A stretch of DNA of 64,000 nt, taken from assembly GCA_905188025.1 (NCBI GenBank), contig CAJJKI010000005.1, positions 32,619-96,618 of the forward strand. Direction: 5' to 3'. Numbering within the stretch: the first letter of the stretch is position 1; the number at the start of each line of letters is the position of its first letter. Below the pieces are notes generated by a model. It was not told the DNA's origin. It made no database searches and worked only from the letters and a program-made list of their open reading frames with translations. Both the position numbers and the translations under genes were made by a program. Of this stretch, positions 53,555 to 61,630 are shown one piece after another. The stretch comes from an uncultured Eubacteriales bacterium. Its GTDB lineage: Bacteria > Bacillota_I > Bacilli_A > RF39 > UBA660.

Positions 53555-53568
53555 AAATACTCTTTTTT
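53548..53568 (+). terminator. Terminator after the methyltransferase gene
   Basis: AGAGTA / TACTCT with a GAAA loop and six T, starting within the last codons of the gene. It separates the methyltransferase from the five-gene operon. Confidence 0.8.
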
Positions 53569-53599
53569 GATAATAATTTAATAATATTTGTAAAATATT

Positions 53600-53628
53600 T
53601 TGACAATATTGTACTTTTGTGATATCCT
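53600..53628 (+). promoter_or_regulatory. Promoter of the five-gene operon
   Basis: Consensus TTGACA at 53600-53605, 17-bp spacer, TATCCT at 53623-53628; Shine-Dalgarno TGGAGGG and ATG follow within 23 bp. Confidence 0.75.
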
Positions 53629-53650
53629 AATATTGATTTGGAGGGATTAT

Positions 53651-53875
53651 ATGAATAATACCAAACAAGAAAATTTTAAGAGAATTGCAACTAATAGAGT
53701 AAATAAGATCATTGATTTAATATCTAAATTACAAAATTTATCTAACTCATCATTTTATGAATATACCGATGATCAGATAAATCAAATATTTAGTGCCATT
53801 CAAACAGAACTCGATAAACAAAGAAAAGAATTTCAAAAGGATACAAAAAAAGGCAAGAAAAGATTTGAATTATGA
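53651..53875 (+). CDS. Small conserved protein of the defence-like operon, 74 aa
   Basis: The ATG at 53651 has TGGAGGG upstream; the longer frame to 53600 has not. Sequence pattern: NFKRIATNRVNKIIDLISKL, then NLSNSSFYEYTDDQINQIF and a Lys-rich end KKGKKRFEL. Short proteins of this pattern are, as I recall, common next to phage-defence and restriction genes, but I know no function. It leads the operon and overlaps the 860-residue gene by 4 bp (ATGA). Confidence 0.7.
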   Translation: MNNTKQENFKRIATNRVNKIIDLISKLQNLSNSSFYEYTDDQINQIFSAIQTELDKQRKEFQKDTKKGKKRFEL

Positions 53876-56454
53876 TAAGCAGTATTTTATATGAAGGTAA
53901 ATTAAAAGAAAAACAAAATAACTATTTTTATTCAGAAGAATATGTTGAGTTTTTAGTTACCAGATATTTATTTATTAAACGTCAAGCTAGAGTAGAAGAC
54001 GTTTATGAATTTATAATTAAATATATCGATTCTGATTTAGTGAAAATGAGTGGACTAAAAAGATTTTTAAAAGAAAATTATGAAAATGTAAAAACTATGT
54101 ATTATTTAAATCAATCACAAAGAGAAAATATTACAAAAACATTAGATATGAAAAAAGATTTAGATTTTATTATGTTTGCAACAGAGAAAAAATTATGTTT
54201 GAAGATATCTGAACAGATTTCAAGCAATAATTTTGTTTTTGACAAAACACTACTTAATGTACTTATGCTTGATTACAAGAACAATAAAGATAATAACAAG
54301 GATTATTATTTGAGCTTAATATACTTTATAAAAAATAACTATCAAAATCTCATATCCAGGGTAGAAAAAAGTATAAAGAACATTGATAGTTTTTATAATG
54401 AGCTTGAATTAAGTGAAGTTATTACGAATGACAATATAATTAAAATATTATCTTTAAATAATACTATTATAATTGATGATTTAGTAAAATATTCACCAGA
54501 AAAACTATTAAGCATATTTAGTATTGATCTTAATGAATTATTTAATTTAGTAAGTTCCATTGGAGAAAATTATGAAAAAGTATTTCAAGATACAGTATAT
54601 ACATTTTATTCGCAATTATCTGAACATGCACTGTTAGTATTTAAAAATAGATTTAATTATTACTCTAATGAACCACAGTTAACTTTAGAGCAAATTGGTG
54701 GTAAGTTAGGAGTAACAAGAGAGAGAATTAGACAAATTGAAGCTAAGACAATAGATAAACTATTACTTCAAATGCCAACGATTAAAAATATATTAAAATG
54801 TATTTATATAAAATTAGCTGATAAAGATGAGCAATTTATTGATGTTGATAGATTGTATACTTATTTAAAAGAATTAAGTAAGAAAAACTCAAATGACCAT
54901 AATGCTGAGAAAATAAGTATAAGAGAAACTGCAGGAATATTATTATTCTTTATGGAAATGGGAGATTCAAATATAAAGTATAATAGAAATTTAAGAGTAA
55001 TATACAATTCAGACATGATTAACGTTGATGAAATAATTAATCATGTTGTAGAACGATTTGGTAATACTTTGAGCCCCAAAGAAATAAGAAAAATGAATTC
55101 TTTTGAATTAAAAGTTTTGAATTCTGAATATAGAGAATTTAAAAATGGGATATACTTAAAGCGTGGAATTTCTCCAAGAGAAATATATTCTGAAATAGTA
55201 GAAAAAAATTTTAAGAACGGATATAGAACTGGTAGTCAAGAAGATTATGATATTTTTAAGAAAAAATGTATAGAAGAATATGGAATAATTGAAGATCTTC
55301 CATCAATGCATTCGCTTCAAGCAATGCTTGAACGATGCAACTATGTATTGATAGATAAAGGAAAGTATTTACCATCAGAATTATGCCCAAGTATAGATAA
55401 TGAATTAACAGATGAAATTATAAATTATATTATCGATAATGAACCAACAGTTTTTTATCGTTCTATATTTGAAAAATATAAATATAAACTACAAAAATTA
55501 GGAATTGATAATCATTATTTTTTAAAAGGATGTCTAGATAAATATTTACCAGAAGAATTCACAACAAAGAGAGATTATATAATGGTTGGTGATGTAAAAA
55601 TATCACCTGCAGAATTAATAATTAATTATATGCAATCATTTGATAAGGAGTTTGAACTAAGAGATTTACAAGACAAATTTCCTGGAGTTAAAGATTATGT
55701 TTTTTATAGTCACTTGTATAATGAAACTAACAACGGATTAATTTGGACATCGTCTAAAACATTTATCTATTATAAATATCTAAACATTTCAGATGATACG
55801 GTTGATGCACTTAGAAAATTTATTGATGAACAATTTGAATCAATGAATACGAATGTTATATCTTCAAGAAAAATTTATGCAAAAATGAGTTTAACGAAGA
55901 AAGAATTACTTGAAAAATTACATTTAACCCACGGACAATTTACTTTGTTTTCTCTTATGAAGTATTTATATCTAGATTTATATTATAGTAGGCCGTTGGT
56001 AAGCACGAAAGTTATAGAGCAAAAAAGTTCGTATGCATTAATAAAGAATCATGCACAGAAATTTGATAAATTTGATCATAATACCATTTTAGATTATGTA
56101 GCTAAAATGAATATTGGTGGGCTATACAGTTATTTAGAATTTATGGATGATATGAGTGATGAGTATGTTCAAATCAATATTGATACAATGGTAAGGAAAG
56201 AAAAACTTGGTATTACGCAAGAACAATTAACACGATTAAATCAATTATTGGATTTAATATTTGATAAATATAATGAGTTGGATACATCTGTATTTAAAGG
56301 ATATCAAATGTTACCAAAAATGCCAGTTCCATGGAATAAGTATTTATTAATTGGAATTATTAGAAGTTATTTTGATGAAAAATTTGAAATAGAAAATAAA
56401 AACAACATGTATAACAATACTGATTTCGTGATAAGGAGGTTAAATCATGAATGA
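53872..56454 (+). CDS. Large protein with a sigma-region-4-like helix-turn-helix, 860 aa
   Basis: Not a known sigma factor. Around residues 268-300 it reads LTLEQIGGKLGVTRERIRQI and EAKTIDKL, the -35-binding region 4.2 motif of sigma-70. No region 2 is seen; the rest (about 1-260 and 310-860) is mostly helical and unfamiliar, with possible repeated winged-helix-like units such as ISPREIYSEIVEK, NVISSRKIYAKMSL and LSPKEIRKMNSFEL. It may bind DNA or RNA polymerase. Overlaps the ATPase gene by 8 bp, and the ATPase start has AAGGAGG inside this gene. Other possibility: a large regulator or sensor. Confidence 0.65.
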   Translation: MISSILYEGKLKEKQNNYFYSEEYVEFLVTRYLFIKRQARVEDVYEFIIKYIDSDLVKMSGLKRFLKENYENVKTMYYLNQSQRENITKTLDMKKDLDFIMFATEKKLCLKISEQISSNNFVFDKTLLNVLMLDYKNNKDNNKDYYLSLIYFIKNNYQNLISRVEKSIKNIDSFYNELELSEVITNDNIIKILSLNNTIIIDDLVKYSPEKLLSIFSIDLNELFNLVSSIGENYEKVFQDTVYTFYSQLSEHALLVFKNRFNYYSNEPQLTLEQIGGKLGVTRERIRQIEAKTIDKLLLQMPTIKNILKCIYIKLADKDEQFIDVDRLYTYLKELSKKNSNDHNAEKISIRETAGILLFFMEMGDSNIKYNRNLRVIYNSDMINVDEIINHVVERFGNTLSPKEIRKMNSFELKVLNSEYREFKNGIYLKRGISPREIYSEIVEKNFKNGYRTGSQEDYDIFKKKCIEEYGIIEDLPSMHSLQAMLERCNYVLIDKGKYLPSELCPSIDNELTDEIINYIIDNEPTVFYRSIFEKYKYKLQKLGIDNHYFLKGCLDKYLPEEFTTKRDYIMVGDVKISPAELIINYMQSFDKEFELRDLQDKFPGVKDYVFYSHLYNETNNGLIWTSSKTFIYYKYLNISDDTVDALRKFIDEQFESMNTNVISSRKIYAKMSLTKKELLEKLHLTHGQFTLFSLMKYLYLDLYYSRPLVSTKVIEQKSSYALIKNHAQKFDKFDHNTILDYVAKMNIGGLYSYLEFMDDMSDEYVQINIDTMVRKEKLGITQEQLTRLNQLLDLIFDKYNELDTSVFKGYQMLPKMPVPWNKYLLIGIIRSYFDEKFEIENKNNMYNNTDFVIRRLNHE

Positions 56455-58345
56455 TAAAATGTGGAGATTTGTAGGTAATAATTATGCCACAGAAACAGGA
56501 TTAGATACTGCTGATATGGAAACTTTTAAAAAGGATCCAATATCATCATTAGCAAGAGAAATATGCCAAAACTCTATAGATGCAAGAGCAGGCAAAGATA
56601 AAGTAGTTATTGAATTTCACTCTTTTGAAATAAAGAAAGATGATATTCCTGGAAGAGAAAGAATAGAAAAGGAAATGGTATCTTGTGAGGAATACCAAAA
56701 AAGAAGAAACAATCCTAAAGATAAAGAACAACTTGAAAGAATGATAAAAGAAGTTGGAAGAGATAGAATTCAATGTTTAAGAATTAGTGATTATAATACA
56801 ACAGGTTTATTAGGAGTGGCATCAAGAGAAGAAACCCCATTTTATCTTTTAACTAAAGGTAGTGGATTGTCAAATAAAGTTGGTACAAGTGGTGGTTCAA
56901 AAGGCATAGGAAAATATGCATCGTTTGTTGCAAGTTCATTTAATACAGTATTCTATTCGACATATACAAAAGAACAAGAACAAGGATATATTGGTATTTG
57001 TAAACTTTGTTCTACAACTATTGAAGGTAGTGACGAAAAAACACAAGGCATCGGTTACTATGGTATAGATGAGAAGAATAATCCGATATTAGAACAAATA
57101 AGTATAGATCCTAATTTTAAAAGAAAATCATTTGGTACAGATATTTATATTTTAGGATTTAAAAATGAAGAAACATGGGAAAAGGAAATTATTACAAAAG
57201 TTTTGGATAGCTTCTTGAGTGCTATCTATTATGATGAATTGGAAGTAATAATAAATGATAAAGTTATTAACAAGCAATCGCTATCCGATATTGTATATAA
57301 TGATGAATTAATAACTAAAAAACTTCAAAGTAGTATTAAATCTCAATATATATTACTAAATGATCCAACAGTATATAAGGAAAAAATACAGATTTCAGAA
57401 TACGGAGAAGTTGAATTATATCTTAAGAGTTTTTCTAAAGATGAATCATATCTAGCAACTAATGAATGTGTTATGATTAGATATCCATATATGAAAATAA
57501 CATCATTAAAAGGTATATCAAGTATCCCATGCTCAGCTATGTGTATTATTCCAAATAATCAATTAAATAAAATATTAAGAGAGATTGAAAACCCACAACA
57601 TACTGATTGGGAATTAAGACGTATAAATGACTCAGCAAAGCGAGCAGAAGTTAATTCTATATATAGAGAACTTAAATCATCTATTGTAGACTTTGTCCAA
57701 AGTAAATTAGCATTAAGCGAGAACAATGAAATAGATGTTGAAGGTGCTGGAGATTATTTACCATCTGTAGATAATGAATCAGGTTTAGGATCAAATGAAG
57801 AAATTACAATAACAGAGCAACCTAAAGTTGTTAAGAAATTAAAGAATAAAGTTAAAGATAAAATAGGAGTTTATGAAGATTCCGAAGGAATGGCATTACA
57901 ACCTGATATTGGAGATCATGAAGAAGGAGAAGGTTCACCAGTGCCAGAAGGAACTAATAGTGGAAGAACTGGAGAGCCACACGATTCAGATCAAGAAGAA
58001 GGCCTTGATGGAGATGGAAATAAAGATATTATGAAAATTGCTCAATTAAGTGGAATGAGTTATCGCTACTTTGTTACAGATAAGAAAAATGGAAAGTATG
58101 TAATATCATTTACTTCTTTATATGATGAAGAAAATTGTGATTTAGAAATGAGTCACTTGGACGATGGTGGAAATAAATATAAAACACAAATAACTAATTG
58201 TTCAATAAATGGTTCTGAAGGATATATTGAGAATGGAGTTATAAAAGGTTTTGAACTAAAAAATGGTGTTAAATATAAGATAGAGATAGATACAGATTTA
58301 GATGATTACTATGCTTGTGAGGTGAAGATATATGCGAATAGGTAA
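56447..58345 (+). CDS. GHKL-type ATPase, MORC/Hsp90-like
   Basis: A 632-residue protein. N-box AREICQNSIDARAG near residue 36, G1-like LRISDYNTTGLLG near 109, and the glycine-rich lid GTSGGSKGIGKYASFVASSF near 146: the GHKL (gyrase-Hsp90-histidine kinase-MutL) fold, nearest to bacterial MORC-like proteins known from restriction-type operons. After a middle domain comes an acidic Gly/Glu/Asp linker (about 470-530, HEEGEGSPVPEG) and a beta-rich C-terminal domain of about 100 residues. Such ATPases clamp on DNA by dimerising. Overlaps the next gene by 14 bp. Confidence 0.75.
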   Translation: MNDKMWRFVGNNYATETGLDTADMETFKKDPISSLAREICQNSIDARAGKDKVVIEFHSFEIKKDDIPGRERIEKEMVSCEEYQKRRNNPKDKEQLERMIKEVGRDRIQCLRISDYNTTGLLGVASREETPFYLLTKGSGLSNKVGTSGGSKGIGKYASFVASSFNTVFYSTYTKEQEQGYIGICKLCSTTIEGSDEKTQGIGYYGIDEKNNPILEQISIDPNFKRKSFGTDIYILGFKNEETWEKEIITKVLDSFLSAIYYDELEVIINDKVINKQSLSDIVYNDELITKKLQSSIKSQYILLNDPTVYKEKIQISEYGEVELYLKSFSKDESYLATNECVMIRYPYMKITSLKGISSIPCSAMCIIPNNQLNKILREIENPQHTDWELRRINDSAKRAEVNSIYRELKSSIVDFVQSKLALSENNEIDVEGAGDYLPSVDNESGLGSNEEITITEQPKVVKKLKNKVKDKIGVYEDSEGMALQPDIGDHEEGEGSPVPEGTNSGRTGEPHDSDQEEGLDGDGNKDIMKIAQLSGMSYRYFVTDKKNGKYVISFTSLYDEENCDLEMSHLDDGGNKYKTQITNCSINGSEGYIENGVIKGFELKNGVKYKIEIDTDLDDYYACEVKIYANR

Positions 58346-59237
58346 GAGATTATTTCCATATCCAACAATAAACAATTCAAAAGTAGCAAGTTGTTTTAAG
58401 AATAGTAATTATTCATTAGAGTATGATGACGAAAGTGACAATGAAAATTTAATACTTAAAAATGCTCATATTCAAATTGATAATGATGAATTGATAAAAT
58501 TAATTGTAGATAAGAAAGCAGAAGCAGTAATAATTATTGAATGTTCTTCTACAATTTTTAGAACAGTAAAATCTATTTCTATAGAACCAGGAGATATAAT
58601 AATTCCATTGCATAATCTTAGAGGAAAAGTTGAAATATCAAGTTTCATATATGCAAAAGAAGAATTTGAATATAGTAATGATGATTTTTTGGATGACTAT
58701 GAAGGTTATTCATTTACTATCGAAAAATACGATATATTGGCTATTGATGATGGATTTACTACAAAAATTGAATACAACGAGTCAGAAGATAAAAAATTAT
58801 CATCAATATTTAGAGTTATAAAAAGCATGGATCCTGAGTTGAAAGTTATGAAGGTTGATTCAGGGGATAAATTTATAAAAATAGTTCTACCGGAAAAGGA
58901 ATTTGGATACTATGATAATTTAAAGAATCGTGATTATTTCAAAAATATATTCTTCTCAATAATTGCAATTCCTTCATTAATAAAATGTTTACAAGAATTT
59001 AAAAACGAAAGAGTGGATATTGATTATATTAGACTTAATCATAGTTGGTTTGATTCTATAATGGTTGCATATAAAAAGAATTATAATGAAGAATTAACAG
59101 ATGAGATTTTTTCAGACATGCCAGTTGAAGAAATAGCACAAACATTATTAAATTATGCAACAGTTTCTTCAATTGAAGATATATCAAATTTATTTATTAA
59201 AAATATGATGATGGGAGGTATGGAAGAAGATGAATAA
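58332..59237 (+). CDS. Hypothetical operon protein, 301 aa
   Basis: I do not recognise it. It begins MRIGKRLFPYPTINN, then an acidic beta-rich N-terminal half (about 20-150; ECSSTIFRTVKSISI) and a more helical C-terminal half with PEKEFGYYDNLKNRDYFK. No nuclease motif is evident to me. Overlaps both neighbours (14 and 8 bp), so it is made together with the ATPase and may be its fixed partner; the similar-looking start and beta content hint at a structural or DNA-contact role. Confidence 0.65.
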   Translation: MRIGKRLFPYPTINNSKVASCFKNSNYSLEYDDESDNENLILKNAHIQIDNDELIKLIVDKKAEAVIIIECSSTIFRTVKSISIEPGDIIIPLHNLRGKVEISSFIYAKEEFEYSNDDFLDDYEGYSFTIEKYDILAIDDGFTTKIEYNESEDKKLSSIFRVIKSMDPELKVMKVDSGDKFIKIVLPEKEFGYYDNLKNRDYFKNIFFSIIAIPSLIKCLQEFKNERVDIDYIRLNHSWFDSIMVAYKKNYNEELTDEIFSDMPVEEIAQTLLNYATVSSIEDISNLFIKNMMMGGMEEDE

Positions 59238-60021
59238 TAGTATCAATATTTGTTTTATGACTGATGAAGCATTAGAAACATTGAAAGAAAACGCATTATT
59301 AGTAACAAATAATTTAAAATCATTTCCAAATGATTCAAATTGGTTATCATCTATATATTCTGGAAAACTATATGATGAAAAGAAATATAAGATTCCTGAA
59401 TTTAGATTAAAAGTTAGCGAAGATGGAGATTATTCAAAAGTTGATTTTGATAATTCAATTACATTATATGAATCATTAAAAGACCTACCACGTTATATTT
59501 TGACAGATGAAAGGTTCTGGGCTTGGATTAATTTTACCGTAGGATATCAAGCATGTTTACAATCAATGCCTATAAAATCAAATTCAACATTTTTTGATCA
59601 CTGGTTATTTACTCAAGGAACTCGCAGAGGTATTTTCTTTGGTGTTATGTCTCGTTGTTTCTTTAGAGTGGCACTAACTGTTGATGAAAGATTAGATGAT
59701 AAATATGAATTAACAAGATTTGTTATTGATAATCCTGAAAGGTTTAGAAACTTATCATGGAGATCAAATTCAAGTGAAAAGCATATAGTTCTTGGTGCTT
59801 TAAAAGCAGAAAAGGCAATTTACGATAATTATATTAATGATCCAATTATGGGTAAAAAGATGAAACAAGCAGAAAAAGGAACGCATAATGTTTATACTGA
59901 AGTTGCAGCATATTTATCTTTATACGGAAGCGTTAGATTAATAGATGTAATAAGTGAAGAAGACATCTATAATGCTGTTTATGAAAAAATGAATAATTAT
60001 ATTAAAAATCAAGAAGTTTAA
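59230..60021 (+). CDS. DUF6339-like protein, 263 aa
   Basis: Starts MTDEALETLKENALLVTNNL-like (first Met at 59230), followed by SLKDLPRYILTDERFWAWI, GTRRGIFFGVMSRCFFRVAL and a C-terminal RLIDVISEEDIYN. From memory this fits the DUF6339 family, a domain of unknown role seen in defence-like operons; I cannot check it here. Several conserved Arg, Trp and His residues suggest an enzyme or nucleic-acid binding. It is the last gene of the operon, with a terminator right behind. Confidence 0.6.
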   Translation: MNNSINICFMTDEALETLKENALLVTNNLKSFPNDSNWLSSIYSGKLYDEKKYKIPEFRLKVSEDGDYSKVDFDNSITLYESLKDLPRYILTDERFWAWINFTVGYQACLQSMPIKSNSTFFDHWLFTQGTRRGIFFGVMSRCFFRVALTVDERLDDKYELTRFVIDNPERFRNLSWRSNSSEKHIVLGALKAEKAIYDNYINDPIMGKKMKQAEKGTHNVYTEVAAYLSLYGSVRLIDVISEEDIYNAVYEKMNNYIKNQEV

Positions 60022-60054
60022 AAAGAGCCGAAAACTAATCGGCTTTTCATTTTT
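60021..60054 (+). terminator. Terminator of the five-gene operon
   Basis: AGCCGA / TCGGCT stem with a 7-base loop and T-rich tail, directly at the stop of the last gene. Confidence 0.85.
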
Positions 60055-60055
60055 A

Positions 60056-60072
60056 GGTACCATTTAGGTACC
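60056..60072 (+). repeat. GGTACC pair inside the right end
   Basis: Two GGTACC sites in 11-bp phase (60056, 60067). Compare 52559-52574. Confidence 0.4.
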
Positions 60073-60118
60073 AACAGACTAATAAATACCATTTTATTAC
60101 GGTAATTACAAAAATATA

Positions 60119-60146
60119 ATAGCTATAAAAGGATAGTTATAAAAGG
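60119..60146 (+). repeat. 14-bp tandem repeat near the right end
   Basis: ATAGCTATAAAAGG followed at once by ATAGTTATAAAAGG, 35 bp from the right direct repeat. The rest of 60073-60178 is non-coding. Confidence 0.55.
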
Positions 60147-60178
60147 AATTAACACGTATAGAGATTCAAAAGGCGAGT

Positions 60179-60192
60179 CCCCTGAAGAGAGC
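60179..60192 (+). repeat. Island right direct repeat
   Basis: CCCCTGAAGAGAGC; see 52465-52478. Confidence 0.65.
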
Positions 60193-60195
60193 AGG

Positions 60196-60600
60196 CCCCT
60201 AGAGTACCATTTTCTACTGATTATGATGAAGTAGTAGCAGAGTATCAAAATAATTCAATTGATAATAAAGAAGTAGCTATTAATGATATCAGTATTAATT
60301 TAGATGAATACGATGAAATAATAGTAGGAACTCTTGTTTGGTGGTACACAATGTGTCCTGTAATAACTACTTTCTTAAAGCAATATGATTTATCTAATAA
60401 AAAAGTATACATGTATGCTACAAATGCCGGTTGGCTTGGTCATACTTTTAAAGATTTCATTAAAATTAACCCTAAAAGTACTTTAGATAATTGCTTAAAT
60501 GTTGTTTTTTGATCTACTGAAAGAGAAAAATTAGTTACCAATGCAAAAAGAAATAGGTAAATGGATAGAAAATATAAGTAAAGGAGCATCTCATGAATAA
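60196..60600 (+). pseudogene. Flavodoxin 3' part, beyond the island
   Basis: Continues the flavodoxin begun at 52368: VPFSTDYDEVVAEYQ, then IIVGTLVWWYTMCPVITTFL and YATNAGWLGHTFKDF. It has two further lesions, an in-frame TGA at about 60510 and a frameshift before KEIGKWIENISKGAS, so the gene was or became dead independently. Its end overlaps the cupin start. Confidence 0.88.
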
Positions 60601-61021
60601 AGAAGTTTTTGATAAAGAAAATGTTTTTGGATTAGGAGAGCCTAATAATAGTTTTGCTAAGTATTTTATAGGAAACAGTTATCTTAATCCTTTAACTAAT
60701 CCTAAAGAATGTCCTATCTTTTTAGCTAATGTAACATTTGAGCCAGGTTGTAGAAATAACTGGCATATTCATCATGAAAGTACTGGTGGTGGACAAATAC
60801 TTATATGTATTGCCGGATATGGTTGGTACCAAGAAGAAGGTAAGGAAGCCGTTAGTTTAGAACCAGGTATGGTTATAACAATACTAGCTAATGTCAAACA
60901 CTGGCATGGAGCCAAAAAAGATTCATGGTTTAGTCATATCGCAATAGAAGTACCTGGAGAAAATACTTCAAATGAATGGTTATCGCCTGTTACTGATGAA
61001 GAATATAATAAATTACATTAA
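60593..61021 (+). CDS. Cupin-domain protein
   Basis: A 142-residue small cupin. Cupin motif 1: WHIHHESTGGGQILICIAG with metal-binding His residues; motif 2: ANVKHWHGAKKDSWF. AAAGGAG is at proper distance. Linked in many Firmicutes to CMD-like and flavodoxin genes, as was the case here before the island came in. Enzyme activity unknown. Confidence 0.88.
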   Translation: MNKEVFDKENVFGLGEPNNSFAKYFIGNSYLNPLTNPKECPIFLANVTFEPGCRNNWHIHHESTGGGQILICIAGYGWYQEEGKEAVSLEPGMVITILANVKHWHGAKKDSWFSHIAIEVPGENTSNEWLSPVTDEEYNKLH

Positions 61022-61166
61022 AATATAAATAATAATGATTGAGTTATTGTTAATAATCCTTTAACATTATTTATTATAAAATTAAATTCAAAAAAATTAT
61101 AGTGCTTTTAGTTGTAATCTTTTTTAACATAAAATATTTTTAAAATACAAAAATTTATAAACTACC

Positions 61167-61222
61167 AAAATACATATGAATTAACTGTCTATACTTATTC
61201 AGTTAAAAATATGTATTTTTTA
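61167..61222 (+). terminator. Rho-independent terminator in the cupin downstream gap
   Basis: AAAATACATA pairs with TATGTATTTT, inner TTAACTG / CAGTTAA, then a T-run. The rest of the 280-bp gap (61022-61300) shows only AT-rich sequence and a promoter at its end. Confidence 0.8.
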
Positions 61223-61252
61223 AAAACTATATATAAAATAATCACAATACTA

Positions 61253-61261
61253 TGTTATAAT
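61253..61261 (+). promoter_or_regulatory. Extended -10 promoter
   Basis: TGTTATAAT (TGn then TATAAT), 40 bp before the gene at 61301. Confidence 0.5.
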
Positions 61262-61300
61262 ACTATTGAAAGATATTATCTTTAAGAAAGTAGGTGTAAT

Positions 61301-61630
61301 ATGAAAAATATCTTCAAAAAAATACTATTTGTTATCTTAGGACTTCTTCTTTTATATGGCATATTTTTAACAGAAGAATCTATTCGTTTAGAAAAAAATA
61401 ACTCAGCTAAACCTCTTATCGTTCTAAAAATCAACACTAATGTTTATGCTAAGAGTAGTATGAATTTTGGACGTTTAGAAGAAGAATATGTAAGCCTTGG
61501 TTTTACACTAAAAAGAACCTACATTCTTGACACACCAAAAGATCCAAATAGTGATGCCATCTCTTATCACATAGAAAAAAGTTCCTTATCTTTATTTAAT
61601 CATTTTACAGTATGGCAGTGGATCGTATAA
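61301..61630 (+). CDS. Small membrane-anchored protein, 109 aa
   Basis: MKNIFKKILFVILGLLLLYG is a membrane anchor or uncleaved signal; the about 80 residues behind it face outward: IVLKINTNVYAKSSMNFG, LGFTLKRTYILD. I know no family. AAGTAGGTG is its Shine-Dalgarno. The stop overlaps the ATG of the acetyltransferase (TAATG). Confidence 0.6.
   Translation: MKNIFKKILFVILGLLLLYGIFLTEESIRLEKNNSAKPLIVLKINTNVYAKSSMNFGRLEEEYVSLGFTLKRTYILDTPKDPNSDAISYHIEKSSLSLFNHFTVWQWIV

Larger units (their letters stand above)
52465..60195 (+). mobile_element. Genomic island inserted in a flavodoxin gene
   Basis: Left edge: flavodoxin codons then CCCCTGACGAGAGC (52465-52478). Right edge: CCCCTGAAGAGAGC (60179-60192), then AGG and CCCCT (60196-60200) leading back into the flavodoxin frame. 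Removing the inserted DNA up to one CCCCT restores ILELTPRVPFSTDY. Inside are a methyltransferase and a five-gene operon, and no recombinase. GTACC pairs in 10-11-bp phase lie inside both ends. AGA dominates Arg codons, unlike the backbone. The mechanism of entry is unknown. Confidence 0.8.

Noticed and set aside
53872..56454. 860-residue protein as a housekeeping or alternative sigma factor
   Set aside because: Only region 4.2 is seen; no region 2 (-10 binding and melting) and the size and operon context do not fit.
52465..60195. Classical transposon with terminal inverted repeats
   Set aside because: The two ends share a direct, not inverted, 14-bp repeat, and no transposase is present.
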